Positions 8,927 to 23,400 of a DNA stretch of 64,000 bases are shown in pieces (position 1 is the first letter of the stretch; each line of letters begins with the position of its first letter). The position numbers and the translations under genes were made by a program. The notes below the pieces were generated by a model. That model was not told the DNA's origin. It saw only the letters and a program-made list of their open reading frames with translations, and searched no databases. Source of the stretch: Lunularia cruciata (Eukaryota > Streptophyta > Marchantiopsida > Lunulariales > Lunulariaceae); the NCBI GenBank assembly GCA_948567375.1, contig OX419755.1, positions 62,493,944-62,557,943 on the forward strand, written 5' to 3'.

Positions 8927-11900
8927 CTACAAATGGCGTGACAAAAAAGACATAAGAAATACACATGTCAATATTGAAGTATAGTACCTTACATGTTGAT
9001 TACATCTAAATTACATGTTAATTGGAGGATTGCACACTTTTCCTATTTTTACCTTTAATTGAATGACATAGGTAAGAATATAAGAAACTATGGTGTTGTT
9101 ATATATGTTTATTATCTATCTTGATGAGCACATTTTAGAAATAAATAAGCCAGATGTAGATAGTCCAACTTACTCATAGTTAAAATTATAAAATTCTGAG
9201 CATTATATATCCATTTAAGTAGATTTAAAGAAGACTCTTATATTATTTACCATCAATGGTGAGGAATATTTTGGATCTTAAAGGTTGTTTGAATCAAGCA
9301 TCCAAACTAGCTTACTTTTTGCATAATATAACCTTCCATTAAGAATTTTTTTTTAAAGCTTTGTATATCTTTGTATTTAAGTTTAGGGTAAGGAACTTAC
9401 AAATATCATAGAAGAAGACATAATATCTAATTGCTTTATTTCTAGATAAGATAAATACTTTGATAATGTGCAAATTAACTTTCATATTTGTAGTAAGTAA
9501 AGGGAAAATGGAGAAAACATGAAGAGACAAGATAAGAAGTATCCCTCTCAAATTTATAGTAGGTACAATGAATATAGATAAACTTCAAAAATATGAAGAG
9601 TAGATAAGAAGTGTATGAGGATTTCAATCTTTCTTGTATCTAGCATTAAAAGACATTGAGATGAAATGTTTTGTATGTTATGGTTTTATTTCTCTCTATA
9701 AAAAATTTAGAAAAAGAATGTTTCATTTTCTTTCCAACTTGAATAGCAATTCATAAAACCTCAAAAACTCAAATACCACTTAAGAAACTATGTAGCTTTG
9801 ATTGACATACACAATATTCATGTCTTTACTTCTTGCTATGTTCGTATGTTAAGAGAGGTCTCTAAAACCTTTACATGGAAAATACCAATACCCAAATAGA
9901 TGAAGTATTTTTAAGGAGCTTAAGAAACAAAAAGTGTAATTATTTTTTTGAAGGATTTTATTTCAAAGTCACTCTTGATACATCAAAGTTTTAATATTCC
10001 CATTAATTGAACAAGGAAGAGAAGTAAGGAGTAAACATTGGATGCTCAACCATTGAGTAAACAAATGCATGTAATTATAGTTATTTTATAGAGAATAAAC
10101 AAGCAGCTCATAAATCAATTCAATGTATGGTATTTTGTTGATATATAATGTACTCTTTTGAATTTAGATTGAATTAATAGTCATTCTTCTACAAATTATT
10201 GTAGCATAAATGTTGCATAATAGGTACTTTTGTAGAAATAAAGATCAACAAATTATTAAGGTGAAGTTTGAATTTGGAGGATAAACCTTATTTGGATATA
10301 AAAGTAGACTGCATACATAACTATACATAGTTTGAATTTAGTTAATAAATTTAGTGTGGAGTTTGGTACATACTTTCTCTCAAATAATATTGTAAGTAAG
10401 TTTAGCATTTAGTAATTTAGTATCATTCTTAATCCTTGTAACCATATAGACTGTTCTTGAGAAATTCAGGAGGACTACCAGAAAAGAGAAAATTGGACAG
10501 TTTTAGTTTTAAAACTATGTAGATCATTAAATTATAATACTAATCCATTATTTTTGAATTTAAATGTTCTACTAATATAAAATAATTTTACTTTTGTCTA
10601 TAAAATGAGAAAAATTCTTCAAAACGTTACATTTAGATTATAGAAGGACAAAAAGGTGGCTATAATTGACCTCTTTCTCTTAAAATTGTTTAATTCTGAT
10701 TATCTGAATGTATAAATAGTTAAGAATGCTTATAACAAATTATTAGTTGTTGTGATTTTGTATGTCTATTTAACATGTTAATATCAAATGGGAATCTTTG
10801 ATTATACTATGTGAGATAGGTAATTGAGTATTATATGTAAAGATAAAATATTTATTGAAATCTACAAAGGAATCTATTATGAAATATGAAATATTCAATT
10901 TTGTATCAGTCTATTGTGACTTAGAAAAATGTATACATTGTGTTTATCTTATGTATAGGCTTTTATATTATTCTTCAATTTATTCAGATTTCATACAAAC
11001 TAAAGTCAACTATATGAGGATCTTATATATAAAATAAAAAAGGCATACAAAATAAATTACATGTATTTAAATTGTAAGTTAACATAACAAGATGAGATGT
11101 ATTCCATAATATAATTATGCAAAAGTAAAAGCAGTTATAACAAATTCTAAATATTAAGATATCAAGGTAGCACAAATCAATTAACTATGTTTTCATTGAA
11201 TTTATTAAAGAACTTATTTCATTTATTTAGTATTTTACTTATCTCTAAATAAATAATGTACTACAAATTTCATTATTTTAATTTAAGAATTACTTGTTAA
11301 AGTATGATTGATTGTGAATAATTTACTAGTAATTTATCCTTATGATTTTAATTTCTGCATCTCTTATACTATTATTCTTATGCTTATGCGATGTAACAAG
11401 AGAAGACATTAATTCATTTATAGTAGTATGATATTTTTATATAACTTGAGGTACATCTAATACATATATCTAGTTAACTTGTATATAACTTACAGCACAA
11501 TGGATTATATTTTATATCTTTTTCAATAATCCTATCTCACAAGTTCTATTATACACATACTCTTGATCTTAACTGTCTATATAAAAAGTCAAAGTATAGT
11601 TGAATACAAATTTTATATCGTGGTTGTATTAAAATTACTCAATATTTTGAAAGTATAAAACATCTAATATATCACAATCAACAAAATACATGATGATAAG
11701 TATTACGATGATTTATTCCCTTTCCGTATCTTAAATATATATCATGAATTTTACTTTGAGATCAAATAAATTTAAAACTGGTGATGAATGCATTCAGAGA
11801 TATTACAAAGTAAATCTAAATATTCAGTCATTGAAAAGTATATGTACATTAATAAGAGTAGACTTATTCATCTAATTTATCAAAATTGATTGAGGTGAAA

Positions 11901-12880
11901 GCTCATAATTTTTTCTAAAGTATTTGATATTAAGGATACATAGTTCAACAATACGGTATGGGAGTTAGTTCTCATACTCGATTTAGTTTCGATGATTTGT
12001 TCATGAAACTTTTAACTTGGATCATAAATTTAGTCGTTAGATATATGAATCATACTGAAATTATTATTTTATCTTTTATCTTTATAGATAAAAAAAATTA
12101 TCAGCTTGAACGAAAACAAAATGCTAAGTTTGATAGTTACACTATAGTATTGGATAAATACACTTGAAAGACAACAATAAGTCAATTCAAGGTAAAGTTA
12201 CATCAATAGAGTTATGGAAGAATATTTGTACACATTCAAATAATTATCAACCTCATCAACCATATTTCTATGAAATTATATGTATATATAAAGATACGTG
12301 GTTATCACCACCTAAATAACCTAAATTCAATCTAATTTGGTTTCAATTGGCCTTACTAAGGCTAGTAGAATTTAAGCTAGGCTTTAAGGCTATTTTAGAG
12401 TCTACTTTAAGTATGCTAAAGGGATAATTGAAATATCTAGAGTACAATGTTGTGAAGTGCGTTCAGATATTTTGATATCTAAACTAAATTGTAACAATTT
12501 CCACGCGGTCGTTCTCACTAATTGTACCAATCGATTAACAAGTGAGAAAATAAAATTACACACAATGATTATATTTTTACTCACTAAAATGTATAATCAA
12601 CTCTCAAACAATACTGAATCTAATATCACTCTCTTCGCACACCACACGCTAAATTTCCTTCGCTTGAACTTATTGAAAAACACATATACCAAGTTTCATG
12701 GAGTAGCTATTAAACATGTGCTGGATACTACTGTCTACGATGGTATCTTATCCCGATGTAGGAGTACCCCACCTCTTTGAACATGTCATCGATAGATGAG
12801 GATTACAAGGACTAACCAAAGTACGTATACAGATACACACTAGGTTACAGCTATGATGGAATAGACTAGTGTAAATATGA
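8927..12880. other. AT-rich intergenic DNA, no gene seen
   Basis: About 4 kb of strongly AT-rich sequence. The longest open frames are about 110 codons, with no recognisable protein motif, no paired splice sites and no structured RNA that I could identify. It may be old decayed transposon sequence, but nothing in it proves that. Composition changes sharply to GC-richer DNA near 12880. Confidence 0.6.
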
Positions 12881-13437
12881 CAACATGGACAGAAGTTGCT
12901 CATGTGAGACCGCACACGTGGACACCTTGTTAGAGTCAATCGAGAATCGAGGGTCGATATTGATGTTACAGAAAAAGGCAATTCTCCCGCTTTGGCGAAA
13001 TTGGGGTAAATTTGCAAAGTGGAGTGGAGTTTACCGGCGACCGGTGGTTTGCAGTGGAGGTAAAGGTGGTGGCGAACAAGTAAAACTGGTGAGAGGATTT
13101 GCTACCCCTCTCCACCCGGAGGTCGTTCTTTACTGCCCTTTCCTCACTCGTCCATGGTGTTTCTCCTTCCGAGGTGCGTCTGCTTTGCTTGGCATGTCTG
13201 TCTCCGAGCGCAATGTAAAGTTCGTCTAAGAGTGGTTTTGTTATTTGGAGGGGCCTCCCGATCAGAGCAAGATAGGTTGCCGAACACTGTCACCACCTTC
13301 TCCTCTGCTGCTGCTGTTGCTGCCGCAGGTCAGGTGAGTGAGGGGAGGGGAGAGAGAAAGGGGTGGGTGCGTGCCTTCTCCTCGCGTCATCTCGCCAGGA
13401 AGTGTTAGAGGTCGTCGTAGTCGTCGTGGTTGGGAGG

Positions 13438-13464
13438 GGGAGAGAGAGAGAGAGAGAGAGAGGG
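13438..13464. repeat. (GA)n microsatellite in the SAPS 5' region
   Basis: A run of about 13 GA dinucleotides inside a purine-rich stretch. In plants, GA-rich tracts near the start of a gene can bind BBR/BPC or GAF-type factors. That role is inference here. Confidence 0.8.
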
Positions 13465-13741
13465 GAGGACGAGATTGATTTGTCTCGCTGCCGTCTTGTA
13501 GCAAGGGATAGAGAGACCGGGCGACGACTGCATCTGCTGCATGCCACTGGAAGCGGAGGACGGGGGGTGGGGCTTGCAATTGCTCGCTTTGTGTCGTGCG
13601 GTTCTTTGCGGACGGGGAGTCCGGGTGTGTTTCACCGACGAATCCAGCATTCAGCTAGCGGCCTCGTATTCGTTAGAGGAGATCGTACGTGAATTGGGCT
13701 GCAGCTGAGAGCGTGACTCCGTGCTTATTAGGGTTTCTAGT

Positions 13742-13885
13742 GGAGATCTTATGGATTTGTGTGGACTCTGGAATTTCTAGCTAGAGTCTGCCAGTTGCAC
13801 TCGTCGTCAGGGGAGTTCTGTTATGGATGTGTGTAGACACAGGAATTGCTAGCTAGAGTCAGCCAGTTGCACTCGTCGTGGCGAG
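13742..13885. repeat. 72-bp tandem duplication in the SAPS 5' region
   Basis: Two adjacent copies with a 72-base period share TATGGAT, TGTGTGGA/TGTGTAGA, CTAGCTAGAGTC and CCAGTTGCACTCGTCGT. They differ at several positions. The duplication lies in the untranslated leader or its intron, upstream of ATG 14416. Confidence 0.85.
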
Positions 13886-14415
13886 AGTTCCTTACGGGTC
13901 ATGCGTGCTGTTGGACATCCCGCTTAGAAGTTTTGTGTTTACTGCAGGAGCTTGTCGCGCTAAAGGATACGAGAAAGCCTCGAGCACGCAGTGGGATGCG
14001 GGGGTGGATTGGACCAGGTACTGGGACAGGGCCAGGTGGAGGTCAGGTGATCATTAGGGTCATAGGGGAGAAGAGAACGTGCTATTGAGGGTGTGGAAAT
14101 GGTTTAATACACAAACAGATTCCACTTTTGGACGTTCGGGAACCTCCTTTGCAGGGCTGTGTGCACATGACTCTCACAAAATAGTGTCTTACAACTTTGC
14201 TGGTTGAGAAGTTACCGCGCAGGAATTGGAGGTGCTCTTGGGGCCTTTGCAGATCTATGGCCTAGAAGTCACTATCTGCTCACGGGTGAAGGCTATATCA
14301 AAGGGACTCGATACACTGTCTAAAGCCGGATACAGAATCATTTGTCACTCGCAGCATCTCGTCAGCTGTCCTTGAAGATCACAGGGTCCCAGATATTGCA
14401 CGGTTTTGGAAAAAA

Positions 14416-17400
14416 ATGTTCTGGCGCGTGGCAGGGCTATCTACCGCCTCACCTGTAAGATAACATGTTCCCTGATCCCTTCCCGTGCTGGATCTGTGTA
14501 GTGCACGCTATAACCAATTCTTTCATTGTTGGTTTGTTCATCTTTTGACATTTTAGTTCAACTACAGTTCCAGGCGTTGCGAACAGACTCACGGTTGGAC
14601 TCTGCGGAAAAGGCCCAGCCGCCCCTCTACACTTGTTCTCCCGGTTCTTGTTCAAGTGCATTACCCCTCCTTGATCTTGAAAGGTCTCCCTGCTTGATTC
14701 GAAGCTGGGTGGCTCCACCTAAGAAAAATAAGTTGCCAGTACGGATATCTAGAGGTCCTTTTGGCGCTCCTTTATGATGGCTGCAAGACATCTACAGTCT
14801 CAGTGCTGCTGGCGAATTGCATTTCACAGGATTTTTCTTCGTGTGCTGTGTGTCCGCATGGCTTGATTGATCCCATCGGTTTCGTCTTTACGTTTCGCTG
14901 TTAAGTGCAGTTACTTTCCAGGAGGCTGCTATCCTCCAGGTCGAGTCCAATGCTGTGCCTACTTCCCTCGATTCTGCTTCTGATTGAGAGTGAGATGTAT
15001 AGCTCTTTTTGAGCTTTTATTACAGCATTGTGCAATTCAATCTACGAGCCATGAGTCAGAGCATTTTCTGCCATTCTTGTCCACTTAATTCTCTGGTGAA
15101 TTTAGGGGGTGCGAGAATCCAGTGCAATCACTATACCCCCGGGGTGATGGACTTTCTTACAGCATTGTGCACTGTCGAAGTAGCTGATCAGATCCTGGTC
15201 GTATGTAGTATCTTTCTTGCGCAAGCAACTGTAGCCAGTAAGGATAACAGACTTGTCTGTGTTACGCTACAGTCCGCCCAGCTTCTTAAACAAAAGTGAG
15301 TGAGACATAACAACAAAAGTGATATCCCTGTCTATTTGCTAGATTCATAGTGGAGTTTGTCTAGTCCCACGTAAACTAAGTTGTCGCATTTAAGTTCGTT
15401 TTGGGTATAAAGGCAATGACGTGGGTTCTTTGGATCGACTTTTATACAGCGAATATTGGGACCTATTGGGTCATTCCATCACTCCTCCGAGATTGCATTT
15501 GAGTTCAACGTCAAGTCTAAGTCTCTTTGTCGTCTGCTGTAGTTCAGGTCGATTTCAATCATAGTAGTTGAGAGCGCCAGGTTTACTGCATATCACAGCA
15601 TTTCAAAATGTTGTTCAATTCAAGAAATGAAGAGTCCGCATTTTGATGATTGTCGAAGTAAGGGCAGTCAGAATTGTTTCTGGATTCCTTATGACTGGAA
15701 GTTCTGGACTGGATTTGTTGGTGGCCATCTTCATCCTACATAGTTGCTCAAGGTTAAATCACGAATGTATGACATGATGACATGGGGTGCATGATGTGAA
15801 CGGTATTTCTGGCGAGTAAGAAGCGGCTTGATAATTTTGTGCACAGGTTGAAGCTGTTCTTGACAAGGAAGTCTTCACGCTCGAAGAGCTTCTAGATGAG
15901 GATGAGATTATCCAGGAATGCAAGGCTCTCAACAGCCGCCTCATCAACTTGTAAGTGATTAAGTATTTTCTCATCAGGATGGAACAGATGAGTAGCTCGA
16001 GATGTTAGTATAGTATTCCTTTGTTCTTGTTTTTTCATGGCCAAATTCATGGGGAAATCAGAACTTATTTTGACTTGATCAACCCGCGGTAAGATAGATC
16101 AGCAAACCCGATCCTGATTGGTGATGTAAAAGCTATGGAACAGATTCTACACAAATTGGGGTTTTTCTTGCCGCTTTATTTGCCGTGGTTTTCTTTTTCT
16201 GGACCAAAGGTAATCAAAATGTCGAATGTCTGTTTGCTTGCAACATTCTGATTACATGACTAAAATCTCTATCCTTCCAATACGAGATCTGCCTAGTACC
16301 TCAGGTTTCATATAGAGGAGGTTTGCAGCTAAGATTAGGTCTGATAGCGAACCGCATGTTAATCAATCTTATTTACCTATCATATCAACCTTACTAAAGC
16401 ATAGTCTAGAAATGCTGAATCTATCAATGCCTACCACGTACCGCTATGAACTATCTAACAAGGAGAAAGAAAGGAAACACTACAGTTACGGGGGGTCAAG
16501 CGATACATACAATGGATCAAAACATGAACCTCGAATGTTAGCAGTTCCTGTCGTGCAGGAAATTCTTACTAGCAGATCTCCTGATGTTTACAGAGCTCGT
16601 GAGTGTTGGTTTTTACTTTCTCGAATGTTGACTAGCATCAAGCACCGAGTGGTTGATATATTCATATCTACATCTTTCTAACACCTCAACTCTTGCGAGT
16701 AGAGATGGTTGTAAACGACAGCCTTGTTATTACTTGGTATGTTGGACGTAAGAACTCGTGCTTAAGGCAGTTTTATCTTCCTGCTAACGATTTTAGTTTC
16801 TGCAGCCTTCGTGGAAAGGGACAAGTCCAACAGATGCTGCGCTATGTGATCGAGGATCCACCAGAAGGAGCAGAGAATAAGAGGGCTTTCAAGTAAGTTT
16901 TCATAGCCGTTTCTTCCTTTCATTCTTACCACATCCCTCAAATGTGTTGTCTGTTGAAGCAATTTCTTTGCACCACATGAGCTTCATTTGAAGATGATGC
17001 CTGCATTTGCCAAAGAGTTAGAGGTCTAGAACTAGGTCTTCGCGGTTTGTGGTGCTTGACAATTTCAGCAAATCATCTAGAGCCAGTCAATTACTTGCAT
17101 CAGTTCGCCTTTTCATATCTTAGTTTCGATAATGTGTTGCTGTGCAGGTTTCCCTTCATTGCATGTGAAGTCTTCACGTGCGAAATTGATGTAATTTTTA
17201 AGACCCTCGGAGAAGACGAAGAGGTATGCAGCTACCGTGAATGAAAAGAGCTCAGGAGGATGAGCTTTTGTTCCATAATATGCATATCTTCGCTTATTAC
17301 AGTATTGTAGTGCAGACGGTCTGACATAGAACATGGAGGGGTTGATCTCAGTCCTTATACACTCGTTTCGGGGACGTCTCATAACTTTTTGAGACTCGGG

Positions 17401-20400
17401 CAGTTCATGTCATATGCTCTAACATCCTCATGCTGCCACCACGTCATGCCTCGCTCTCAAGGTTACACTTGCTCGCACTCACAATGTCCTACAGGTACCT
17501 ATGCATCATAAGTATCATACTAACCCTTGTATCAACACTTACGCATGCTTACCTCTCTATGCAACTGGTAGTTATGACAATTTTACTGGGTTACCATCAT
17601 ATGTCAGAGTCAGTCCTGTAAGAAGTAGGTATGGAACCGGGTTGTTTACAACAGGTTCTGTATTGCGTTTCTCAAATATCTTCGCTTATGAGCAGTTTAC
17701 ATCTTTACTTGGTTCTCTATGACATGTATACATGACATGGGAACCAGGAGCGTCCAGTCTTACGTGGGTGTAGAATCGTGTTTTAACCAATATGTTCCAT
17801 AGACTCAATACATATCTTGGCTTTGGTTATGGACGTGGGTATGGAACTGGGTTGTTTACAACGGGTTCTGTATTCCCTTACACAATATCTTCGCTGGATC
17901 AATGAGTTCTGGATCCCCCGTTCGAGGAATAGCTTCTGTGCTCATTTCTCAATGTCTTCGCTGGATTCCCGTTCTTTGAACTTCTTCGGCTCCTAATGCT
18001 TAAATATCTTCTTTTTGGTTGGAATATCGCTACGCTGTCTTATGCAACTTGAAATCTGTTTTTATAAAATCAAATGGACCTCATTTAACGGAAGATCCTC
18101 TAGATCGTCAAAAGCTCCACTGTCATGTGTGCACGGAGGGGAATGACCCACTGGTTAGCTTAGACAGCGTAACAAGTACAGTTAGTTGTGGTTTGAATGT
18201 AGGTTTCACACATGTGTAAAGTCATTCATGTTGATGTACGAATTGTGTCGGCTGCGTTCTTATTTGTGGTATTTCTCATTGTCGTTGTCCCTGACTGCAG
18301 CTAATGAACATGTTATTCTCCTTCTTGGATCCCAGTCGTCCTCACGGAACATTGCTGGCGGGTTATTTTAGTAAGGTACGCGTCGTTCATATCAGTATTT
18401 AATAAAGAGATTTTAGACGGTTTAAAGCATACGCATACAGTCTGCCATTTGGATGGCCTCCTCCTTTCCTGTGGATCTGCTATCACTTTTAAGAAATCTA
18501 TCAACACATGCATACTGCTGTACGGTGTTAGGACAAAAGATATCGGTACCTGGTTAATCGTACAATTCTCCCTGGAGTGGCTCTTGTAGTCATAGTGGGC
18601 GATGTGTTAAAGGCTTTCAGTCTGGGATCTGGTTACTGCCTGGATTACACGTCCTGTAGTGTCTTCCTGTCAGCTACGTTATCCTTTTGGTTGATGTTGT
18701 GGTACTTTCCAGGTTGTCATATGCCTACTGCTTAGGAAGACGGTCCTTGTGATGCGCTATCTGCGGGTAAGTAGATAAGATCCAGGTTGCCTGTTGACGT
18801 TTCACAAAGTTCTGGGCAATGAAAAAAGTAGCACAGAGTACGCCTTGGAGTACGTTTGAACCTACAGTTCTATTCTCGTTTTTGTGGTAGATCAGTTGTT
18901 TCCAGACTGTGACTCTTATCTGGAGGAGCGCTTGAACACAGGAGATTTCAAGTTTGGTAGGCAGCATATAGTAAATTGGTTGTTTACTACGGGTTCTGCA
19001 TTCCTTTACGTATTAATTAAATTATTGGTTCTTCTTATCTTGCGTGATGGATTGCAGTCTCATCAAGAGATCTTAAAAAAGTTGGTCGATCTGATTGGGA
19101 TCACATCAATCATGGAGGTTTGATCTTCAGACTTTCTTAACATTCAAAAAATATGTCTAGATGATGTCCAGTAAAACAGCGAGAATGTGGCTTTTACGTC
19201 GTGGAATTTTATAAGATCCAGCCTCTTTGCTTTCAATTTTGACATTATGTTCAACTATGGTGGGATCATGTGTAGCGATCTGACAGTTACTATTTTGGTT
19301 CTATTGCGTGAAATCCCAGGTTCTCGTGAGGCTTGTTGGAGCCGATGAGCATATTTACACTTTCCATGCGGAAGCTTTGCAATGGCTAGCAGACACGGAC
19401 TTACTAGAAATGCTCGTGGACAAGCTTAGTCCTCCGGTAATACTCGATTCTTTGATTGATCCTTCAGTTCAGGAGAAGGGAATTTGGTCACGACTTATGA
19501 GAGACTAGATTTTCTGGCGTTAGATGCTGATCTAGAATGTCCCAACGGTCTTTCTATCCAAGACTTTCATGACCTAATTGGCGTCTAAACCTGGAGGCTC
19601 TGCACATCTCCTCATTCTTAGCATGCAGTGAGGTTCATGAGGCAGCTGAGACTTTGATATCGCTGTTACTTTGGGTGGTTGGGTACCGTTTCTATAGGGA
19701 GATATGATTCTGGATGTTCTCTCTGCTATTTTATATAGACAAGACAAGACACTGATCTACCAACTTACCTTTAAGTACTGTATGTGTAGCATTCTTCCGA
19801 AGTACACGCAAATGCTGCAGAAACTTTATCAGCAGTGACCCGAATCGCTCCTTCTGCGCTTGCTTCTAAACTAGCCAGTCCAACGTAAGTCATTTTTCCC
19901 TCCTAGACTCTCTGTGCAGGGTGTGCTGTCAACATTGACAGAAGCGTTCCTTGAGTGCCAGTTGGGTATCTATCCAATTTTTCTTAAGAACACACGAACT
20001 TATTTGAAACTACATGATTCAGATGCTAAGATTTCGTATTATGATCTTATGTTGTCTATCGTTTTGTACTCAGGTTTGTCGCGAGACTTTTCAATCATGT
20101 TCTCGAGGACCCCAGCTCAAAGTCCACCCTTATTCATTCCCTGTCGGTCTGTATCTCTCTTCTGGATCCCAAGAGGGCAGCCTCTGTTGCCGCAGCCCGT
20201 GGCCAGCATCCAGCAGAGCCCGTTCCTACTGCGAACCCTGAGACAGTAGAAGGCATGCTTCAACGCCTCGGTAACCACCTACCTAAATCACTCTAACTGA
20301 TTCATCTGTTGTAGCAAGCATTTGGTATGTTGGGATATTTTTTGGTCACAACCTTTTCTACTTATTGATCTGTTGTAGCAAGAATTACGGTATGTTGGGA

Positions 20401-23400
20401 TGTTCTTTGGTCATAATCACAAATTAATTCATCATACTCCTCCCACCAATTTACTCGAAATACTATAGACTTTTTGCTCTTACAACGCACTATCAATCTA
20501 TTAGCGAGAAGAGTATCATTTCCAACGTTTGTGAGGCTGTTTTCAACGTTATGTCGTGGTGGGTGTGGAACCGCCTTGTCTACAACGGGGTCTGTATCTT
20601 TTTTGCTGAAGTATGAAGTGCATCCGCTCAAGTATGTCGTGTGGGTGTTCACGGGTATCCTGTCGTGTCTTGGTTCCTGTTCCATGACGTATACTAGTTC
20701 TCTGGAAGGGCTGCTCATGAACTCTATCAATTACGTCCTTATTTCTGCTTGTCTTCGTAACGTTAGATTCACTTACATTCCATTTCCTTACATTCAATTC
20801 CTTTCGATTTGAATACGATCATGCATGCATTTCATATCCTATTCGTATGCACATTCGGGGTTCCTTACTTCCGCAATCCCTTAGTCGAGAAGGCACTCTT
20901 CTTTGATTACATGCTGCACGTCATTGTAGAAATTGCATGCTATATCATGCTCATGGAATGTATCAATGTTCTGCCTTCTATCAATTTCACGCATGTGTTT
21001 CTTTGAGAATTCATACTTTCTTAGCCTTGCATGTATTCCCTTGCTTAGTTCATCATGTCTTCTGTTTGCATCCGTCCTTGTTTGTATTTCCTTGCTTCCA
21101 TCTGCACGTCTTCGGTTTACATCGGTTTGGTCCTAAGTGCTTTTGGATCCCCCGTTCTGCGAATGGCTTCTGCTCTCGTTACTCCGATATTACATAATGC
21201 GTGGATCTTAGGTCACTAGAAGTTTAAGTTTCCGAACCTGAAAAACTTGAAACGGATCGAGATCTGCTTATCTAGGTTGTTTTGCCTTTTAACAATAAGA
21301 CCTTAGTCTCGGTTCTATACCTAGTGGGTTCGGTATTCCCCGTTCTTCGACTGGCTTCTGCTCCCATTTCTCAGATACGACCTTGGTCTTGTCGAATATT
21401 AAGTTGGAATGCGTATCCCTCTTCTTTGCCATCTTTTACATTTATAATACCTTTTCTAGTGAGATTGATATCTCCCAACAAGTGGATGTGTCTGAGTGAT
21501 TTGGTCCGTATTGGGCTCCGTAGTGTCCATCTTAGGTAACTTAGTTGGGCGGAGTTGGAAAGTTGTCGAAGTTTAGCCGGGTACTCATCCCCGGCGGGAC
21601 TTCATGAAGCAGGTATTACAACTATGCTTATCTAGGTTGCGCTGAGCATCTACTTGTGTGTCTCTCCAGGTGATCTGCTCAATATTCTGGACGTGTTCTC
21701 AGATGACAAGGTTCTACCGACGACTTACGGGCAGTTAAAGCCTCCTTTAGGCATTCATCGACTGAAGGTATACTTTTGAATTAACTTTCCATCATTCTCT
21801 GATATTCTTTCATGACGTAGTTTTAACACAGAGAGTAGGCTGCTGCAGCAAATGTTTTGCCCTTAAGAAGGTGACTCCAATTCCAAGCTGGTGTTGATTG
21901 CCGATCTTTCAGATCGTGGAGTTTATTGCTGTACTATTGCGGACAAACAGCGAAGGAGCTAGACAAGAATTGATTCGTCTGGGGGCCATTCAAATCATAT
22001 TGAATCTATTTTTTCAGTAAGATCCGAATCGTCCACGGACATCCTGCAGTTCGTTGACTTACACACGTTAGTTTCTTTATGGAATGGTATCTGGAAAGTA
22101 GATACCGATGTCAAGTGTTCAGATCTAGAACCTTTCCGCATACATCAGGGTCTGTTGTCTACATTGTGATTAGCAATTATAGCTCAGAGGTAATGGAGTA
22201 GTTTCTGCTCTAAAATTTTTAAACCCAAGAATTGTCTTACCAATATCTGATACAGATGTGCTCTGTGATTGCAGTTATCCGTTCAACAATATGTTACATC
22301 ATCATGTGGAGAGCATATTGACTTCGTGCATTGAGAGCAACAGCCAGGCGCTTATTGACCACCTCTTCAAGGACTGCGATTTTGTCACTAGACTCATTGC
22401 AGCAGACGATAATCCTTATGCGTCTGACACCAGACCAGAGGTTTGCCGAACTTGCCTAAATTGCCTATTCATAGCAATCAAGCTAGTTCGGTGTCATCAG
22501 ATAGGAGTAGGAACACTCAGTTGCTTCCTTCAACTCGAACATGTGGGTACCTGTTTTATACAAGACATCGACTTTTTTGAATTTTAACTGTCAGAAATTG
22601 TTGCACTAACATGTGTTCTTGGTTGTGATCAGCCGAGGTCTACCAACAGAAAGCCTCCAAGGATAGGCAACATGGGACACCTTACCAGGCTTGCCAATAA
22701 GTTAGCGCATGCCGGCAATATGAATACCCTTATACAGAATCACCTTCAGGTCCTCAACTTCTTGTTTGCTCTGGAGATGCTGTAATGAATGAATTATTTT
22801 AGGTAGTGCAGTGAAGAGTCATCACATATACTCAAAGATCCTCATAATTGAAGCTTACTTATGCTTTCGTTGACATACATGCAGTCCAACCCCAGATGGA
22901 GTGACTGGCAGGGAACCGTTCTTCAAAATCGTAATATCATAGAGAATGTTCATCAATGGAATTGCGGGTAAGCACAGCTCAGTGTGATAACCAGGCATCC
23001 GTATTTTCAACTGTCGTATTCTACGGCTAGTAAAGGTGTAGACCAGTTCTTGAGTTTCATCTCAATATCCTTGAGGTAGTTTGGAATCTGATAGCCTTAA
23101 GAATTATTGTTGCGACTTGATGCAGGCGGCCACAACCTGCACCAGACCGCCCTGTGGATAGTGATGACGATGATTTTCGCGAGAGAGACTACGACATATC
23201 GACCATGGCAAGAAACTTAACAGGCGAAGTTTATCGCTATGGGATGTATGACAACGAGGATGTCGAAGAGGTATTCCGAAAGTAAAGCTGAAAGTGGAGG
23301 ATAACGTATATGTGTGATTGTAGGTAGTTGTTTTGCACTAATCTCGCTTGCAGGTACAAACTAAAAGGAGAGCTTGCTCACCACTACGTGTGAATGATGG

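Larger units (their letters stand above)
12881..14415 (+). promoter_or_regulatory. Upstream region and probable 5' UTR exons of the SAPS gene
   Basis: GC-richer DNA precedes the SAPS start codon. A likely untranslated exon ends at about 13335 (GCAGGTCAG then GTGAGT). A possible acceptor (ATCACAG) lies about 30 bases before ATG 14416. Short upstream ATGs and reading frames are present, but none resembles a protein. The transcription start cannot be placed from sequence alone. Confidence 0.45.

Noticed and set aside
13154-13692. Several overlapping open frames on both strands in the SAPS leader
   Set aside because: They are made of GA, CT and CTG-type low-complexity sequence. Open frames on opposite strands here reflect composition, not genes.
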